From: VRUE01 sp963807425
GTDB lineage: Bacteria; Actinomycetota; Thermoleophilia; Solirubrobacterales; 70-9
DNA: 64,000 nucleotides
Reading direction: 5' to 3'
NCBI GenBank assembly: GCA_963807425.1
Contig: CAWEBZ010000005.1
Location: 62,001 to 126,000, forward strand
Position numbers and translations under genes: made by a program. Under the pieces are notes generated by a model that saw nothing but the letters and a program-made list of their open reading frames with translations, was not told where the DNA came from and did no database searches. Positions 41,977 through 50,089 of this stretch are shown here, piece after piece. How positions within the stretch are numbered: the stretch's first letter is position 1; every line of letters starts with the position of its first letter.

Positions 41977-42468
41977 CTAGCGGTCCAGCTCGGCGATCAG
42001 GTCCTGCAGGTCGAGTGGCCGCGTGTACATCTCGACCTTCTGCCCGGGCTGGGGCTCCGGCCACTCGTCCTTCGGCCGATCCCAGTAGAGCTCGATGCCG
42101 TTGCCGTCGGGATCGTTGAGGTAGAGCGCCTCGCTGACGCCGTGATCGGAGGCGCCGGTAAGCGGAACGCCCGCCTCGGAGAGGCGGCGCAGGGCATCCG
42201 CCAGGGCGCGGCGGGTCGGGTAGCGGATCGCGAAGTGAAAGAGGCCGGTCGTCCCCGGCGGCGGTGGCGAACCGCCTTTCGAGTGCCAGGTATTGAGACC
42301 GATGTGGTGGTGGTAACCGCCAGCGGAGACGAAGGCGGCTTCCTCTCCGTAGCGCTGCTGCAGCTCGAAGCCGAGCACGCCGCAGTAGAAGTCGAGGGCG
42401 CGGTCTATGTCGGCCACCTTGAGGTGGACGTGGCCGATGTCCACACCGGGATCGATCGGCTCAGCCAT
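41977..42468 (-). CDS. Glyoxalase/extradiol dioxygenase-fold protein
   Basis: 163 residues from the ATG at 42466-42468. The vicinal-oxygen-chelate fold is evident: IGHVHLKVADIDRALDFYCG, then GYHHHIGLNTWHSKG, LFHFAIRYPTRRALADAL and the C-terminal metal ligand in LYLNDPDGNGIELYWDRP. The metal-binding His/His/Glu pattern looks intact. The best match is the catechol 2,3-dioxygenase-like (CatE) group; the substrate is unknown. It overlaps the frameshifted RNase H gene by 8 bases. Confidence 0.88.
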   Translation of the reverse strand: MAEPIDPGVDIGHVHLKVADIDRALDFYCGVLGFELQQRYGEEAAFVSAGGYHHHIGLNTWHSKGGSPPPPGTTGLFHFAIRYPTRRALADALRRLSEAGVPLTGASDHGVSEALYLNDPDGNGIELYWDRPKDEWPEPQPGQKVEMYTRPLDLQDLIAELDR

Positions 42469-42857
42469 CGAGCGCCTGGTTGACGAGGCGATCTGCCTCG
42501 CCGTTGTGCTCGCGACGGACATGGCGAATCGACCAGTTGTCAAAGGGCCGCAGGGCCTGCTTCACCTCGGCGTGCAGTTCGCGCATGCGTCGAGTCCTTG
42601 ACTTTGTATTCGCCTTTGACCTGGCGCACGACAAGCTCCGAGTCGCCGACCAGCTCCAGCTCGCTCGCCCCCAGCGCCGCCGCCCGCTCGATGCCGAGCA
42701 GCAGCGCCCGGTACTCGGCGACGTTATTGGTCGCCCGGCCGATCCGTTCGCCGAGCTCCTCGAGCACCTCGCCGCCAGGACCCTGCACGACGGCCGCGAT
42801 CGCCGCCGGGCCCGGGTTGCCCCGAGCACCGCCGTCTACGTTGACCACGAGCTTCAC
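42461..42857 (-). pseudogene. RNase HI-like gene with a frameshift
   Basis: From a GTG at 42855-42857 the frame encodes a normal RNase HI start: VVNVDGGARGNPGPAAIAAV (first Asp), TNNVAEYRALLLGIERA (Glu), ELVGDSELVVRQVKGEYKVK (second Asp). It then goes out of frame near 42582-42588 and stops at 42540. The shifted frame continues the family exactly (RMRELHAEVKQAL, then HVRREHNGEADRLVNQALDG), including the last catalytic Asp. One extra base near GACTCGACGC explains it. It could be a pseudogene or a sequence error. Confidence 0.8.
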
Positions 42858-42863
42858 GAAGAC

Positions 42864-43409
42864 TCAGCCGACCGGTTCGCCGTCGCGCGCGCGTCCGCTG
42901 TTCGGTGCGCCCAGGCTGAGCTGTCCGGCGCCAGCGGCGGCGGCGTTCCACTGGCGAGCGGAGCCGTCGAGCTGGTCGACCTCACGGCCCTTGTCGAGCT
43001 CGAAGACCGGGCGCAACTCATCGCCGAGATCGACGCCCCACTGGTACCAAGAGAGCTCCCAGGCGACCGTGATCCGCACTTCGTTCGGCGATCCCGCCGC
43101 GGCGCCGACCGATACCCAGGGCTGGCCCAGGGTCCGCATCAGGCCGGCGACGGTGCGAGCGGCCTCGCTCGCGTTGAAGCGCGCCACAGCTCGATCGAGT
43201 CGGCCCTGGGGGGACTCGCCGCCGTCCGGCTGCTGGCGCCCCACATTGGCGCCCGGGGCCGCCGGATCGACCCAGCCGAGCCGCTCGGCATGGCTGCGGC
43301 AAAGCTCGCAGACCCGCCGCGGCCCGTCCTTGGGGCTGATGTAGGTCCGGGTCCTCTCCCCCGCCAGAATGGTCCGGCCACAGACCGCGCAGCTCTCTTC
43401 GCGAGTCAC
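42864..43409 (-). CDS. Zinc-ribbon-like protein of unknown function
   Basis: 181 residues. The N-terminus has two Cys pairs, SCAVCGR and VCELCRS, about 20 residues apart, forming a likely zinc ribbon. The middle is a conserved-looking segment (LDRAVARFNASEAARTVAGL then MRTLGQPWVSVG) and VRITVAWELSWYQWGVDLGD. The C-terminus is low complexity. It lies 6 bases upstream of the RNase H gene and may be co-transcribed with it. I do not recognise the family; nucleic-acid or metal binding is only inferred from the Cys pairs. Confidence 0.7.
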   Translation of the reverse strand: MTREESCAVCGRTILAGERTRTYISPKDGPRRVCELCRSHAERLGWVDPAAPGANVGRQQPDGGESPQGRLDRAVARFNASEAARTVAGLMRTLGQPWVSVGAAAGSPNEVRITVAWELSWYQWGVDLGDELRPVFELDKGREVDQLDGSARQWNAAAAGAGQLSLGAPNSGRARDGEPVG

Positions 43410-43450
43410 TCCCTCAACTTAGATGATCGGGATCCGCCCGCGCACCCGAT

Positions 43451-45514
43451 TCATGCCGCTGCAACGACTTTGGAAGCGAGGTGCGCGGGAACCTCTTCGT
43501 AGTGATCGAACTCGAGCTCGAAATCGGCGCGGCCGCCGCTGATCGAGCGCAGGTCCGGCGCGTAGTCGAGCACCTCGGCCATCGGCACCTCGGCCCTGAC
43601 CTCGGTCATCGTCCCCTTCGGCTCCATCCCCAGCGGGTGACCGCGACGTGAGTTGAGATCGCCGATCACGTCTCCGACGACGTCCTCGGGACAGCTGACG
43701 ACGAGGCGGACGATCGGCTCGAGCAGCACCGGCTCCGCTTCTTCCATCGCCTCCCTAAAAGCCATCGCGCCGGCGATTTTGAAGGCCATCTCGGAGGAGT
43801 CGACGTCGTGATGCTTGCCGTCGACCAACCGCACCCGCACGCCCTTGACCGGATAGCCGGCGACGGTCCCGTGAGCCATCGCCTCCTCCACGCCCTTCTC
43901 CACCGCCGGGATGAAGCTGCCCGGGATCGAGGCGCCCTTGATCTTGTTGACGAAGTCGAGCCCGACACCGTCCTCAGCCGGCTCGATCTCGATCTGACAG
44001 TCGGCAAACTGGCCCCTGCCGCCGGACTGCTTCTTGTAGCGGGCGTGGGCCTTGGCCGGAGCACGGATCGACTCCTGGTAGGGGACGCGGGGCGGGTGCA
44101 GCTCGATCTCGACCCCGAAGCGCCGCTTCATCCGCGCCACGATCACCTCGACGTGGATCTGGGTGAGGCCGGCGATGATCTGCTCCCCCGTCTGCCGGTC
44201 GCGGTGCACGTCGAGCGTCGGGTCCTCCTCGGTCAGGCGCCGCACTGCCGCGGCGGCCTTGTCCTCGTCTCCCTTCGACCTCGGCTCGTAGGCGAACGCC
44301 ATCACCGGCGCCGGCAGATCCAATGGAGGGAAGGCAACCTCCTGCTGCTGCTCGCAGAGGACATCGCCGGCCCGGGTCTCCTTCAGCTTGGCGACCGCGC
44401 CGATGTCCCCCGCGCCGAGGTCGGAGACCTGGGTCAGGTCCTTTCCCACCGCCTGCCCGAGCTGCCCGATCCGCTCCTTCTGGCTTCTGGTCACGTTGAC
44501 CGTCTGCGAGTCGGAGCGCAGCGTGCCGCGGTAGATGCGGAAGAGGTTGACGCGGCCCGTGTAAGGGTCGGCGAGCGTCTTGAAGACGTATGCGACGAGG
44601 GGGGCGTCCGCGTCGGGCTCGAGCTCGATCGACTCGCCCTCGGCGCCGAGCGCCGACACCGCGCCGCGCATCGCCGGCGAGGGCAGATCCTCGACCAGCG
44701 CCTCGAGCAGCCGGCCGGTACCCAGGTTGCGGGTCGCGGCCCCACAGGTGACCGGGAAGATGCGCCCGGCGGTGACACCCTGCTTCAGCACCTGGACGAT
44801 CTCGTCGTGGTCGATCTCCTCGCCGTCGAGGTAGCGCTCCATCAGCTCGTCGGAGTTCTCCGCCACCTCGTCCATCAGCTTCTCCCGGTACTCCTCGGCC
44901 TGGGCGCGCAGCTCCTCGGGGATCTCCACCTCTTTGGCGGCACCGGGCCCGGTGTCCTCGTAGACGAAGGCCTCGAGGTCGATTAGATCGATCACGCCTC
45001 GCAGCCCCTGCTCGGCGCCGATCGGGATCTCGGTGGCGACCACATGCGGGCCGAAGGCGCCCTTGAGCGAATCGAGGGCGCGGAAGAAGTCGGCCCGCTC
45101 GCGATCGAGCATGTTGACGTAGACGAGCCGCGCCAAGCCCTCTGCGTCGGCCCGGCGCCAGAGCCGCTCGGTGTGGACCTCGACTCCCATCACCCCGTTG
45201 ACGACGACGACCGCTGCGTCGGCCACGCGGAGCGCCGCAATCGCGTCGGCGACGAAGCTCGGCTCGCCCGGCGTGTCGATCAGGTTGATCTTTCGCCCAT
45301 CGTGCTCGAAGCAGGCGACGGCGGCGCCGATCGACATCTCGCGCTCCTGCTCGTCGGGCTCGTGGTCGGAGACGGTCGAGCCGTCGGCCACCGACCCCAG
45401 CCTCGTCACCGCACCGGCCTCGAACAGCATCGCCTCGTGCAGACTCGTCTTGCCGCAGCCCCGATGCCCTATTAGGACGACGTTGCGAATCCGATCTGCG
45501 GCCTTATGTGGCAC
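43451..45514 (-). CDS. EF-G-like translation GTPase paralogue
   Basis: 687 residues with the full EF-G domain order: GTPase domain, domain II (VNLFRIYRGTLRSDS), III, IV (PPRVPYQESIRAPAKAHARY) and V (LEPIVRLVVSCPEDVVGDVI). Several GTPase residues differ from canonical EF-G: the P-loop is GHRGCGKTS, the G3 motif reads DTPGEPSF where EF-G has DTPGHVDF (catalytic His replaced), and the guanine motif NKxD is NMLD. This resembles the EF-G2/FusA2-like paralogues of actinobacteria. It is probably not the main elongation factor, since rpsL, rpsG and tuf are not adjacent. Confidence 0.88.
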   Translation of the reverse strand: MPHKAADRIRNVVLIGHRGCGKTSLHEAMLFEAGAVTRLGSVADGSTVSDHEPDEQEREMSIGAAVACFEHDGRKINLIDTPGEPSFVADAIAALRVADAAVVVVNGVMGVEVHTERLWRRADAEGLARLVYVNMLDRERADFFRALDSLKGAFGPHVVATEIPIGAEQGLRGVIDLIDLEAFVYEDTGPGAAKEVEIPEELRAQAEEYREKLMDEVAENSDELMERYLDGEEIDHDEIVQVLKQGVTAGRIFPVTCGAATRNLGTGRLLEALVEDLPSPAMRGAVSALGAEGESIELEPDADAPLVAYVFKTLADPYTGRVNLFRIYRGTLRSDSQTVNVTRSQKERIGQLGQAVGKDLTQVSDLGAGDIGAVAKLKETRAGDVLCEQQQEVAFPPLDLPAPVMAFAYEPRSKGDEDKAAAAVRRLTEEDPTLDVHRDRQTGEQIIAGLTQIHVEVIVARMKRRFGVEIELHPPRVPYQESIRAPAKAHARYKKQSGGRGQFADCQIEIEPAEDGVGLDFVNKIKGASIPGSFIPAVEKGVEEAMAHGTVAGYPVKGVRVRLVDGKHHDVDSSEMAFKIAGAMAFREAMEEAEPVLLEPIVRLVVSCPEDVVGDVIGDLNSRRGHPLGMEPKGTMTEVRAEVPMAEVLDYAPDLRSISGGRADFELEFDHYEEVPAHLASKVVAAA

Positions 45515-45558
45515 GCAATGAAGTTACACCCGGTACGGACTAATTCAAACCTGTAGAG

Positions 45559-46332
45559 CTAAGCAGCCTGCAGGCCGGACTTGAGGCGCATGACCGCCTT
45601 GGTGTGGAGCTGCGATACGCGTGACTCCGTGACCCCGAGCACCTCGCCGATCTCACGCAGGGTGAGGTTCTCGTAGTAGTAGAGGGCGACGACGAGCTGC
45701 TCGCGCTCGGGCAGCGAGGCGACGGCCTCGGTCAGGCGGTCCTTGACCTCGCTGCTGGCGAGCGACTCCTGAGGATCCTCCGCGCGCGGGTCGGAGATCG
45801 TGTCGAGCAGCGAGACCTGATCGCCGGAGGAGTCGGAGACGGTCCAGAGCTCGTCTAGCGCGTAGACCGACGAATTGTGGATCTCCAGCAGCGAGGTCTG
45901 CAGTTCGTCCTCGCTGACACCGAGTTTCGCCGCCAGCTCGGCCTCGGTGGGGGCTCGCTGCAGTTCGTGCTCGAGCTTAGCTTGGGCGGCCTCGATCTCC
46001 CGCGCCCGCGAGCGCACCGAGCGCGGCACCCAGTCCAGCGAGCGCAGCTCGTCGATGATCGCGCCACGGATCCGGGTCATCGCGAAGGTCTCGAATTTGA
46101 TTCCCCGCTCGGGCTCGAAGCGCTCGATCGCCCCGATCAGGCCCATCAGCCCGTAGGAGATCAGGTCGGCGTCGTCGACGTGGGACGGCAGCCCGGCGCC
46201 AAGCCGGCCGGCGACGAACTTGACCATCGGCGAGTAGGCGACGACGAGACGCTCGCGCGCGGACGCGTCTCCGTCTGCCTTGTAGCGGCGCCACAGATCA
46301 CGCAGCTCCACCTCTTTTACGCCGGTTTCCAT
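45559..46332 (-). CDS. RNA polymerase sigma factor, FliA/WhiG family
   Basis: 257 residues with region 2 (DLISYGLMGLIGAIERFEPE, RGIKFETFAMTRIRGAIIDE), region 3 (LEHELQRAPTEAELAAKLGV) and region 4 with its helix-turn-helix (LTLREIGEVLGVTESRVSQL, HTKAVMRLK). It belongs to the group that drives flagellar genes (FliA) or sporulation (WhiG). No flagellar genes are in view, and the Xer recombinase just upstream matches the actinobacterial dprA-xer-whiG order, so WhiG is the closer analogue. An anti-sigma factor was not seen nearby. Confidence 0.92.
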   Translation of the reverse strand: METGVKEVELRDLWRRYKADGDASARERLVVAYSPMVKFVAGRLGAGLPSHVDDADLISYGLMGLIGAIERFEPERGIKFETFAMTRIRGAIIDELRSLDWVPRSVRSRAREIEAAQAKLEHELQRAPTEAELAAKLGVSEDELQTSLLEIHNSSVYALDELWTVSDSSGDQVSLLDTISDPRAEDPQESLASSEVKDRLTEAVASLPEREQLVVALYYYENLTLREIGEVLGVTESRVSQLHTKAVMRLKSGLQAA

Positions 46333-46396
46333 GCCGCTTGGCTCGATTCTACGTTTGCAGGGGGTTATCGCGCGTCATGCACGTGGATTTGCGCAG

Positions 46397-47278
46397 CTAT
46401 GCACGCGGATGCGTCGCAGCGTAGGCGTCACGCAGGCGGGCCGCATCAACGCGAGTGTAGACCTGAGTGGTCGAGATTGAGGCGTGGCCGAGCAGCTCCT
46501 GGATCGTGCGCAGGTCCGCCCCACCCTCGAGCAGATGCGTGGCGAAGCTGTGACGCAGCGAGTGCGGAGAGACGCCGCCGGCCAGCGCCGCCTCCCGCAC
46601 CCAGAGACCGAGGCGGCGGGTGACATCGGAGTTGGAGAGGCGGCGGCCGCTCTTCGAGAGGAAAAGCGCGCGCTCGCGCGGGTCAGCGCTCAAGGCGTGG
46701 CGGCCGCGCTCGCTGTAGCGCTGCAGCGCCTGCTGTGCCGGCTCGCCGACCGGCAGCAGGCGCTCCTTGGAACCCTTGCCGAGAACCCGGAGCTGCTCGG
46801 TCTCGAAGTCCAGCGCACCAAGGTCGAGGTTGACGATCTCCTCGCAGCGCAGCCCGCACGAGTAGGCGAGCTCGAGCATCGCCCGGTCGCGCAGCTCCAG
46901 AGGCGTGCGTGCCGGTATCCGCTCGAGCAGGGAGCGGACCTGCTCGGCGGATAGCACCCGCGGCAGCTTCTCTTCCTTCTTCGGGCTGGAGACCAGGTCG
47001 GCCGGGTTCTGACTCACCCGTTCGGTTCGGACGAGGAAGTCGAAGAGGCCGCGGATCGCGGCAAGCTTGCGGGCGACCGTCGCCGGCGCCGCGCCGTCAG
47101 AAGAGAGCCCGGCGCCGTAGCGGCGCACGTCGCGATGGCGAATCTCGCCGGGGATCCGACCCCCGGCCCACTCGACGAACTGACCCAGATCGACCGCGTA
47201 AGCCCGCCTTGTCCGCTCGGCCGCATTCCGTCCCTTCAGGTCGCGGTCGTAGCTTGCCAGTGCCTCGCCCCAGTCCAT
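46397..47278 (-). CDS. xerC: Tyrosine recombinase of the XerC/XerD family
   Basis: 293 residues, full length for Xer proteins. The N-terminal SAM-like core-binding domain (YDRDLKGRNAAERTRRAYAV) is followed by the catalytic domain with Arg in YSCGLRCEEIVNL, Lys in GKGSKERLLPVG, His-x-x-Arg in SPHSLRHSFATHLLEGG, and His and Tyr in LLGHASISTTQVYTRVDA. It probably resolves chromosome dimers at dif. The position next to the WhiG-type sigma factor argues for the housekeeping XerC-like protein rather than an island integrase. C or D cannot be separated reliably here. Confidence 0.88.
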   Translation of the reverse strand: MDWGEALASYDRDLKGRNAAERTRRAYAVDLGQFVEWAGGRIPGEIRHRDVRRYGAGLSSDGAAPATVARKLAAIRGLFDFLVRTERVSQNPADLVSSPKKEEKLPRVLSAEQVRSLLERIPARTPLELRDRAMLELAYSCGLRCEEIVNLDLGALDFETEQLRVLGKGSKERLLPVGEPAQQALQRYSERGRHALSADPRERALFLSKSGRRLSNSDVTRRLGLWVREAALAGGVSPHSLRHSFATHLLEGGADLRTIQELLGHASISTTQVYTRVDAARLRDAYAATHPRA

Positions 47279-47311
47279 GGGAGGAGGTTCGCCGCGATGA
47301 CCCGCGAGCCT

Positions 47312-48352
47312 CTAGCCGATGTAGATCGGCGTTCCTACTTCAACCTGGTCGTAGAGCTCTTCGACGTCGGGGACCGACATCCGCACGCAGCCGTGGGAGG
47401 CGGCCGAGCCCAGCGACGAGGTTTCTTCGGTGCCGTGGATGCCCGCCCCTTCGTAGATCCCCATCCAGCGCGCCTTCAGCGGGTTTGACGGGCCGGGCGG
47501 AATCGACTGCCCGGCAAGGCTGCCGGCCCAGTCGGACTCGGGCACGTGCCAGGTGGGTTCGACCTGCTTGTCCTGGAGGTGGTAGAGCCCTTCGGGGGTT
47601 TCGAGGCCTTCCTGGCCGACGGCGACCGTGTAGGTCTTGGCCAGCTTCAGGTCCTTCCAGAGGCGCAGGGTGTAAGTGGCGCGATCGAGCGTGAGGTAGG
47701 TCGGGTACTCGGTGGTGACCTCGTCTCCAGTCACCTCCGGTTCGACCGGATGGGTGCGGGCGGCGATCGTGTGGTCGGCGTTCGCGTTCAACACCGCGGC
47801 GTTCAGCTGCTTGGTCAGAAGGTTGTCGCGCAGCTTGCGCCCGTACTGCGCCGCGACGACGGTGAGTTCGGCGCCGTTGGCGCTGACCGTGGCGTCCTCG
47901 GGCGCCCGTTCGACCTCCCTCGCCACCTTGCGCACGAAGCGGTTGATCGCGGGCTGTGAGTAGGTGACGTCGGCCCCGATCCGGTCGTCGACGGAGCCGC
48001 CGCTGACGTAGCGGACGAGACGGCCCGGCAGCCCCCCGTCGCGACTCTCGGCGAGCGCTTCGTCGATCGCGGCGTCCAGATCCGCGTGAACCTTCAGCTT
48101 CTCTCCCGGCAGCTCCCAGCTGCGCCCGTCATAGCCGACGCGCAACGAGTGGCGCAGCGGGCCGAGCAGCTGGCGGCTCACCGCCTGTTTCGCTTCAGCC
48201 GCGCTGAGACCACCGACGTCGACGCCGCCGATCGTCACGCCATCGGCGATCTCGTCCTTCTGGGAGTTGTCATAGGCGTAGGCGCCAAAGGCGCCTAGGA
48301 GGAGGACGAGAACACCGGTGACGATCGCGATTTGAGTCTTGCGGCCCATCAC
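47312..48352 (-). CDS. L,D-transpeptidase (YkuD) with a putative peptidoglycan-binding region
   Basis: 346 residues. The N-terminus is a membrane anchor or signal (IAIVTGVLVLLLGAFGAYAY). Residues about 35-200 form a VanW/PG-binding-4-like region (GVTIGGVDVGGLSAAEAKQA, then RIGADVTYSQPAINRFVRK). The C-terminal 130 residues are the YkuD domain (ATYTLRLWKDLKLAKTYTVA) with the catalytic HGTEETSSLGSAASHGCVRM containing the Cys. It makes 3-3 peptidoglycan cross-links outside the membrane. The gene lies just upstream of xerC on the same strand. Confidence 0.92.
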   Translation of the reverse strand: MMGRKTQIAIVTGVLVLLLGAFGAYAYDNSQKDEIADGVTIGGVDVGGLSAAEAKQAVSRQLLGPLRHSLRVGYDGRSWELPGEKLKVHADLDAAIDEALAESRDGGLPGRLVRYVSGGSVDDRIGADVTYSQPAINRFVRKVAREVERAPEDATVSANGAELTVVAAQYGRKLRDNLLTKQLNAAVLNANADHTIAARTHPVEPEVTGDEVTTEYPTYLTLDRATYTLRLWKDLKLAKTYTVAVGQEGLETPEGLYHLQDKQVEPTWHVPESDWAGSLAGQSIPPGPSNPLKARWMGIYEGAGIHGTEETSSLGSAASHGCVRMSVPDVEELYDQVEVGTPIYIG

Positions 48353-48495
48353 CCTTTCCTCGACGACACCATCGACACGAGCTCGAACTGACTTGCGAAA
48401 AGTTTAGGCATACGGATCATTCGGCCAAATTCACTCTCTTCCCTGCAAATCTGCATTCGGCAGGGTGACGTTCGCTGCGGATATGTTTTGAGGGG

Positions 48496-49209
48496 ATGCG
48501 CTCCAAGGACGATGTCCGCAAGGAGGTCTGGAAGGCGATGGACCGCGAGGGCGTGTCCCGTTTCCCGGGCGCCGAGGGGCGGATCCCGAACTTCGCCGGA
48601 GCAAAGCTTGCGGCCGAGAAGCTCGCTGGGCAGCGGCTCTGGAAGCGGGCGCGGGTGATCAAGGCCAACCCCGACTCCCCCCAGACCTACGTGCGCCGCG
48701 CCGCGCTGGAGGAAGGAAAGATCGTGATCATGGCCGTGCCGCGGCTGCGCGATCCCCATCCCTTTCGCGTCCTCGACCCGAAGAAGCTGACCAAAAGCGC
48801 GGTCAAGGAGGCGGCGACGATCAAGGGTGCGCTCAAGCACGGCCGGGTGATCGCACTCGACGAGCTGCCCGAGATCGACTTCGTCCTCTGCGGCTCGGTG
48901 GCGGTCAACCTGAGCGGCGCCCGGGTCGGCAAGGGCGGCGGCTACTCCGATCTCGAGTACGGGATCCTGATCGACGCCGGCAAGATCGACGACCACACGA
49001 CCGTTGCGACGACGGTGCACCCGACCCAGGTCCTGCGCCAGCACCTGATGATGACCTCGCATGACCTGCCGGTTGACGTGATCGCGACCCCGCGCGCCGT
49101 GATCGAGGTCGAGCGCCAGTACGAGCGTCCGCGCGGCATCCTCTGGGACCACCTGCAGCCTCCACAGATCCGCGAGATACCCATACTCGAACGTATGGGC
49201 TATGCCTGA
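48496..49209 (+). CDS. 5-formyltetrahydrofolate cyclo-ligase-like protein
   Basis: 237 residues. KDDVRKEVWKAMDREGVSRF opens the family, and GKGGGYSDLEYGILIDAGK is the diagnostic folate/ATP-binding signature of the YgfA/MTHFS superfamily. LDPKKLTKSAVKEAATIKGA and HPTQVLRQHLMMTSHDLPVD are seen in the eukaryotic-like MTHFSD branch. The expected reaction is ATP-dependent conversion of 5-formyl-THF to methenyl-THF, though this branch is not proven to be active. It overlaps the next gene by 8 bases. Confidence 0.85.
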   Translation: MRSKDDVRKEVWKAMDREGVSRFPGAEGRIPNFAGAKLAAEKLAGQRLWKRARVIKANPDSPQTYVRRAALEEGKIVIMAVPRLRDPHPFRVLDPKKLTKSAVKEAATIKGALKHGRVIALDELPEIDFVLCGSVAVNLSGARVGKGGGYSDLEYGILIDAGKIDDHTTVATTVHPTQVLRQHLMMTSHDLPVDVIATPRAVIEVERQYERPRGILWDHLQPPQIREIPILERMGYA

Positions 49210-50089
49210 CGACTACGGCAACCCGAACCCCGAGTGGTTGGGCATCGACTGGCGACCCCACGTGCACCGGGTCGAGCTCCCAGGGGCCGAGGTCAACTAC
49301 GCCGAGGTCGGCGAAGGCGAGCCGATCGTCTTCATCCATGGCATCACGAGTTCCTGGCAGGCCTGGCTGGAGAACCTGCCTCATTTCGGTCGCACCCACC
49401 GCGCGATCGCTCTCGACCTGCCGGGCTTCGGCTCCAGCCCGATGCCCTCCTGGACGATCGACATGCACGCCTACGGTCAGCTCCTGCACGACTTCTGCGA
49501 GAAGCTCGGCATTGAGCATGGCGCGACCCTGGTCGGCAACTCGATGGGCGGGCTGGTCGCCGCCGAGGCGGTGCTTTCAGCTCCCGAGCGCTTCGAGCGG
49601 CTGGTCTTGGTCTCGGCGGCGGGCTTGATCAATACCTGGCTGCCGCACCAGCGGGGCAAGGCAACCTCGCATGCCTGGAACACCTTCGGGCGCCCCTTCG
49701 GCGCCGCGGCGCGCTTCTTCGTTACCCACTCTCGCGCCCGCTATCTGATGTTCCGCTTCGCCATCCGCCATCCGGGCCGGCTGCGCAAGGAGCTGCTCTG
49801 GGAGCAGATGGCATCGGGGGTGCCCTGCCCGGGCTTCGCCGACGCGCTCGACGCGGTGATCGAATACGACGCCCGCGATCGGCTCGAAGAGATCGAGATA
49901 CCGACGATGATCGTCTGGGGCTTCGAGGACTGGGTGATCTCAGCCGCGGCGGCGCTCAGCTACCACCGCCGCATTCCTCACTCCAGGCTGGAGATCTTCG
50001 AGCACACCGGCCACGTGCCGCAGATGGAGCGACCGGCGCGGTTCAACCGGGTGCTCGAGGAGTTCCTCGCCGCGCCCGTCAGCTCGTGA
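49202..50089 (+). CDS. Alpha/beta hydrolase
   Basis: 295 residues. The fold is clear: oxyanion region PIVFIHGITSSWQAWLENLP, nucleophile elbow LVGNSMGGLVAAEAVL (Ser), acid in MIVWGFEDWVIS (Asp) and the His in IFEHTGHVPQMERPARF. The family covers esterases, epoxide hydrolases, haloalkane dehalogenases and cofactor-free enzymes; the substrate is unknown. It overlaps the folate-like gene by 8 bases and converges on ilvD, overlapping its end by 11 bases. No signal peptide is seen. Confidence 0.9.
   Translation: MPDDYGNPNPEWLGIDWRPHVHRVELPGAEVNYAEVGEGEPIVFIHGITSSWQAWLENLPHFGRTHRAIALDLPGFGSSPMPSWTIDMHAYGQLLHDFCEKLGIEHGATLVGNSMGGLVAAEAVLSAPERFERLVLVSAAGLINTWLPHQRGKATSHAWNTFGRPFGAAARFFVTHSRARYLMFRFAIRHPGRLRKELLWEQMASGVPCPGFADALDAVIEYDARDRLEEIEIPTMIVWGFEDWVISAAAALSYHRRIPHSRLEIFEHTGHVPQMERPARFNRVLEEFLAAPVSS

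Noticed and set aside
46397..47278. Xer recombinase as the integrase of the tRNA-Gly island
   Set aside because: It is 5 kb outside the repeats and sits beside the WhiG-type sigma factor, the usual housekeeping location.
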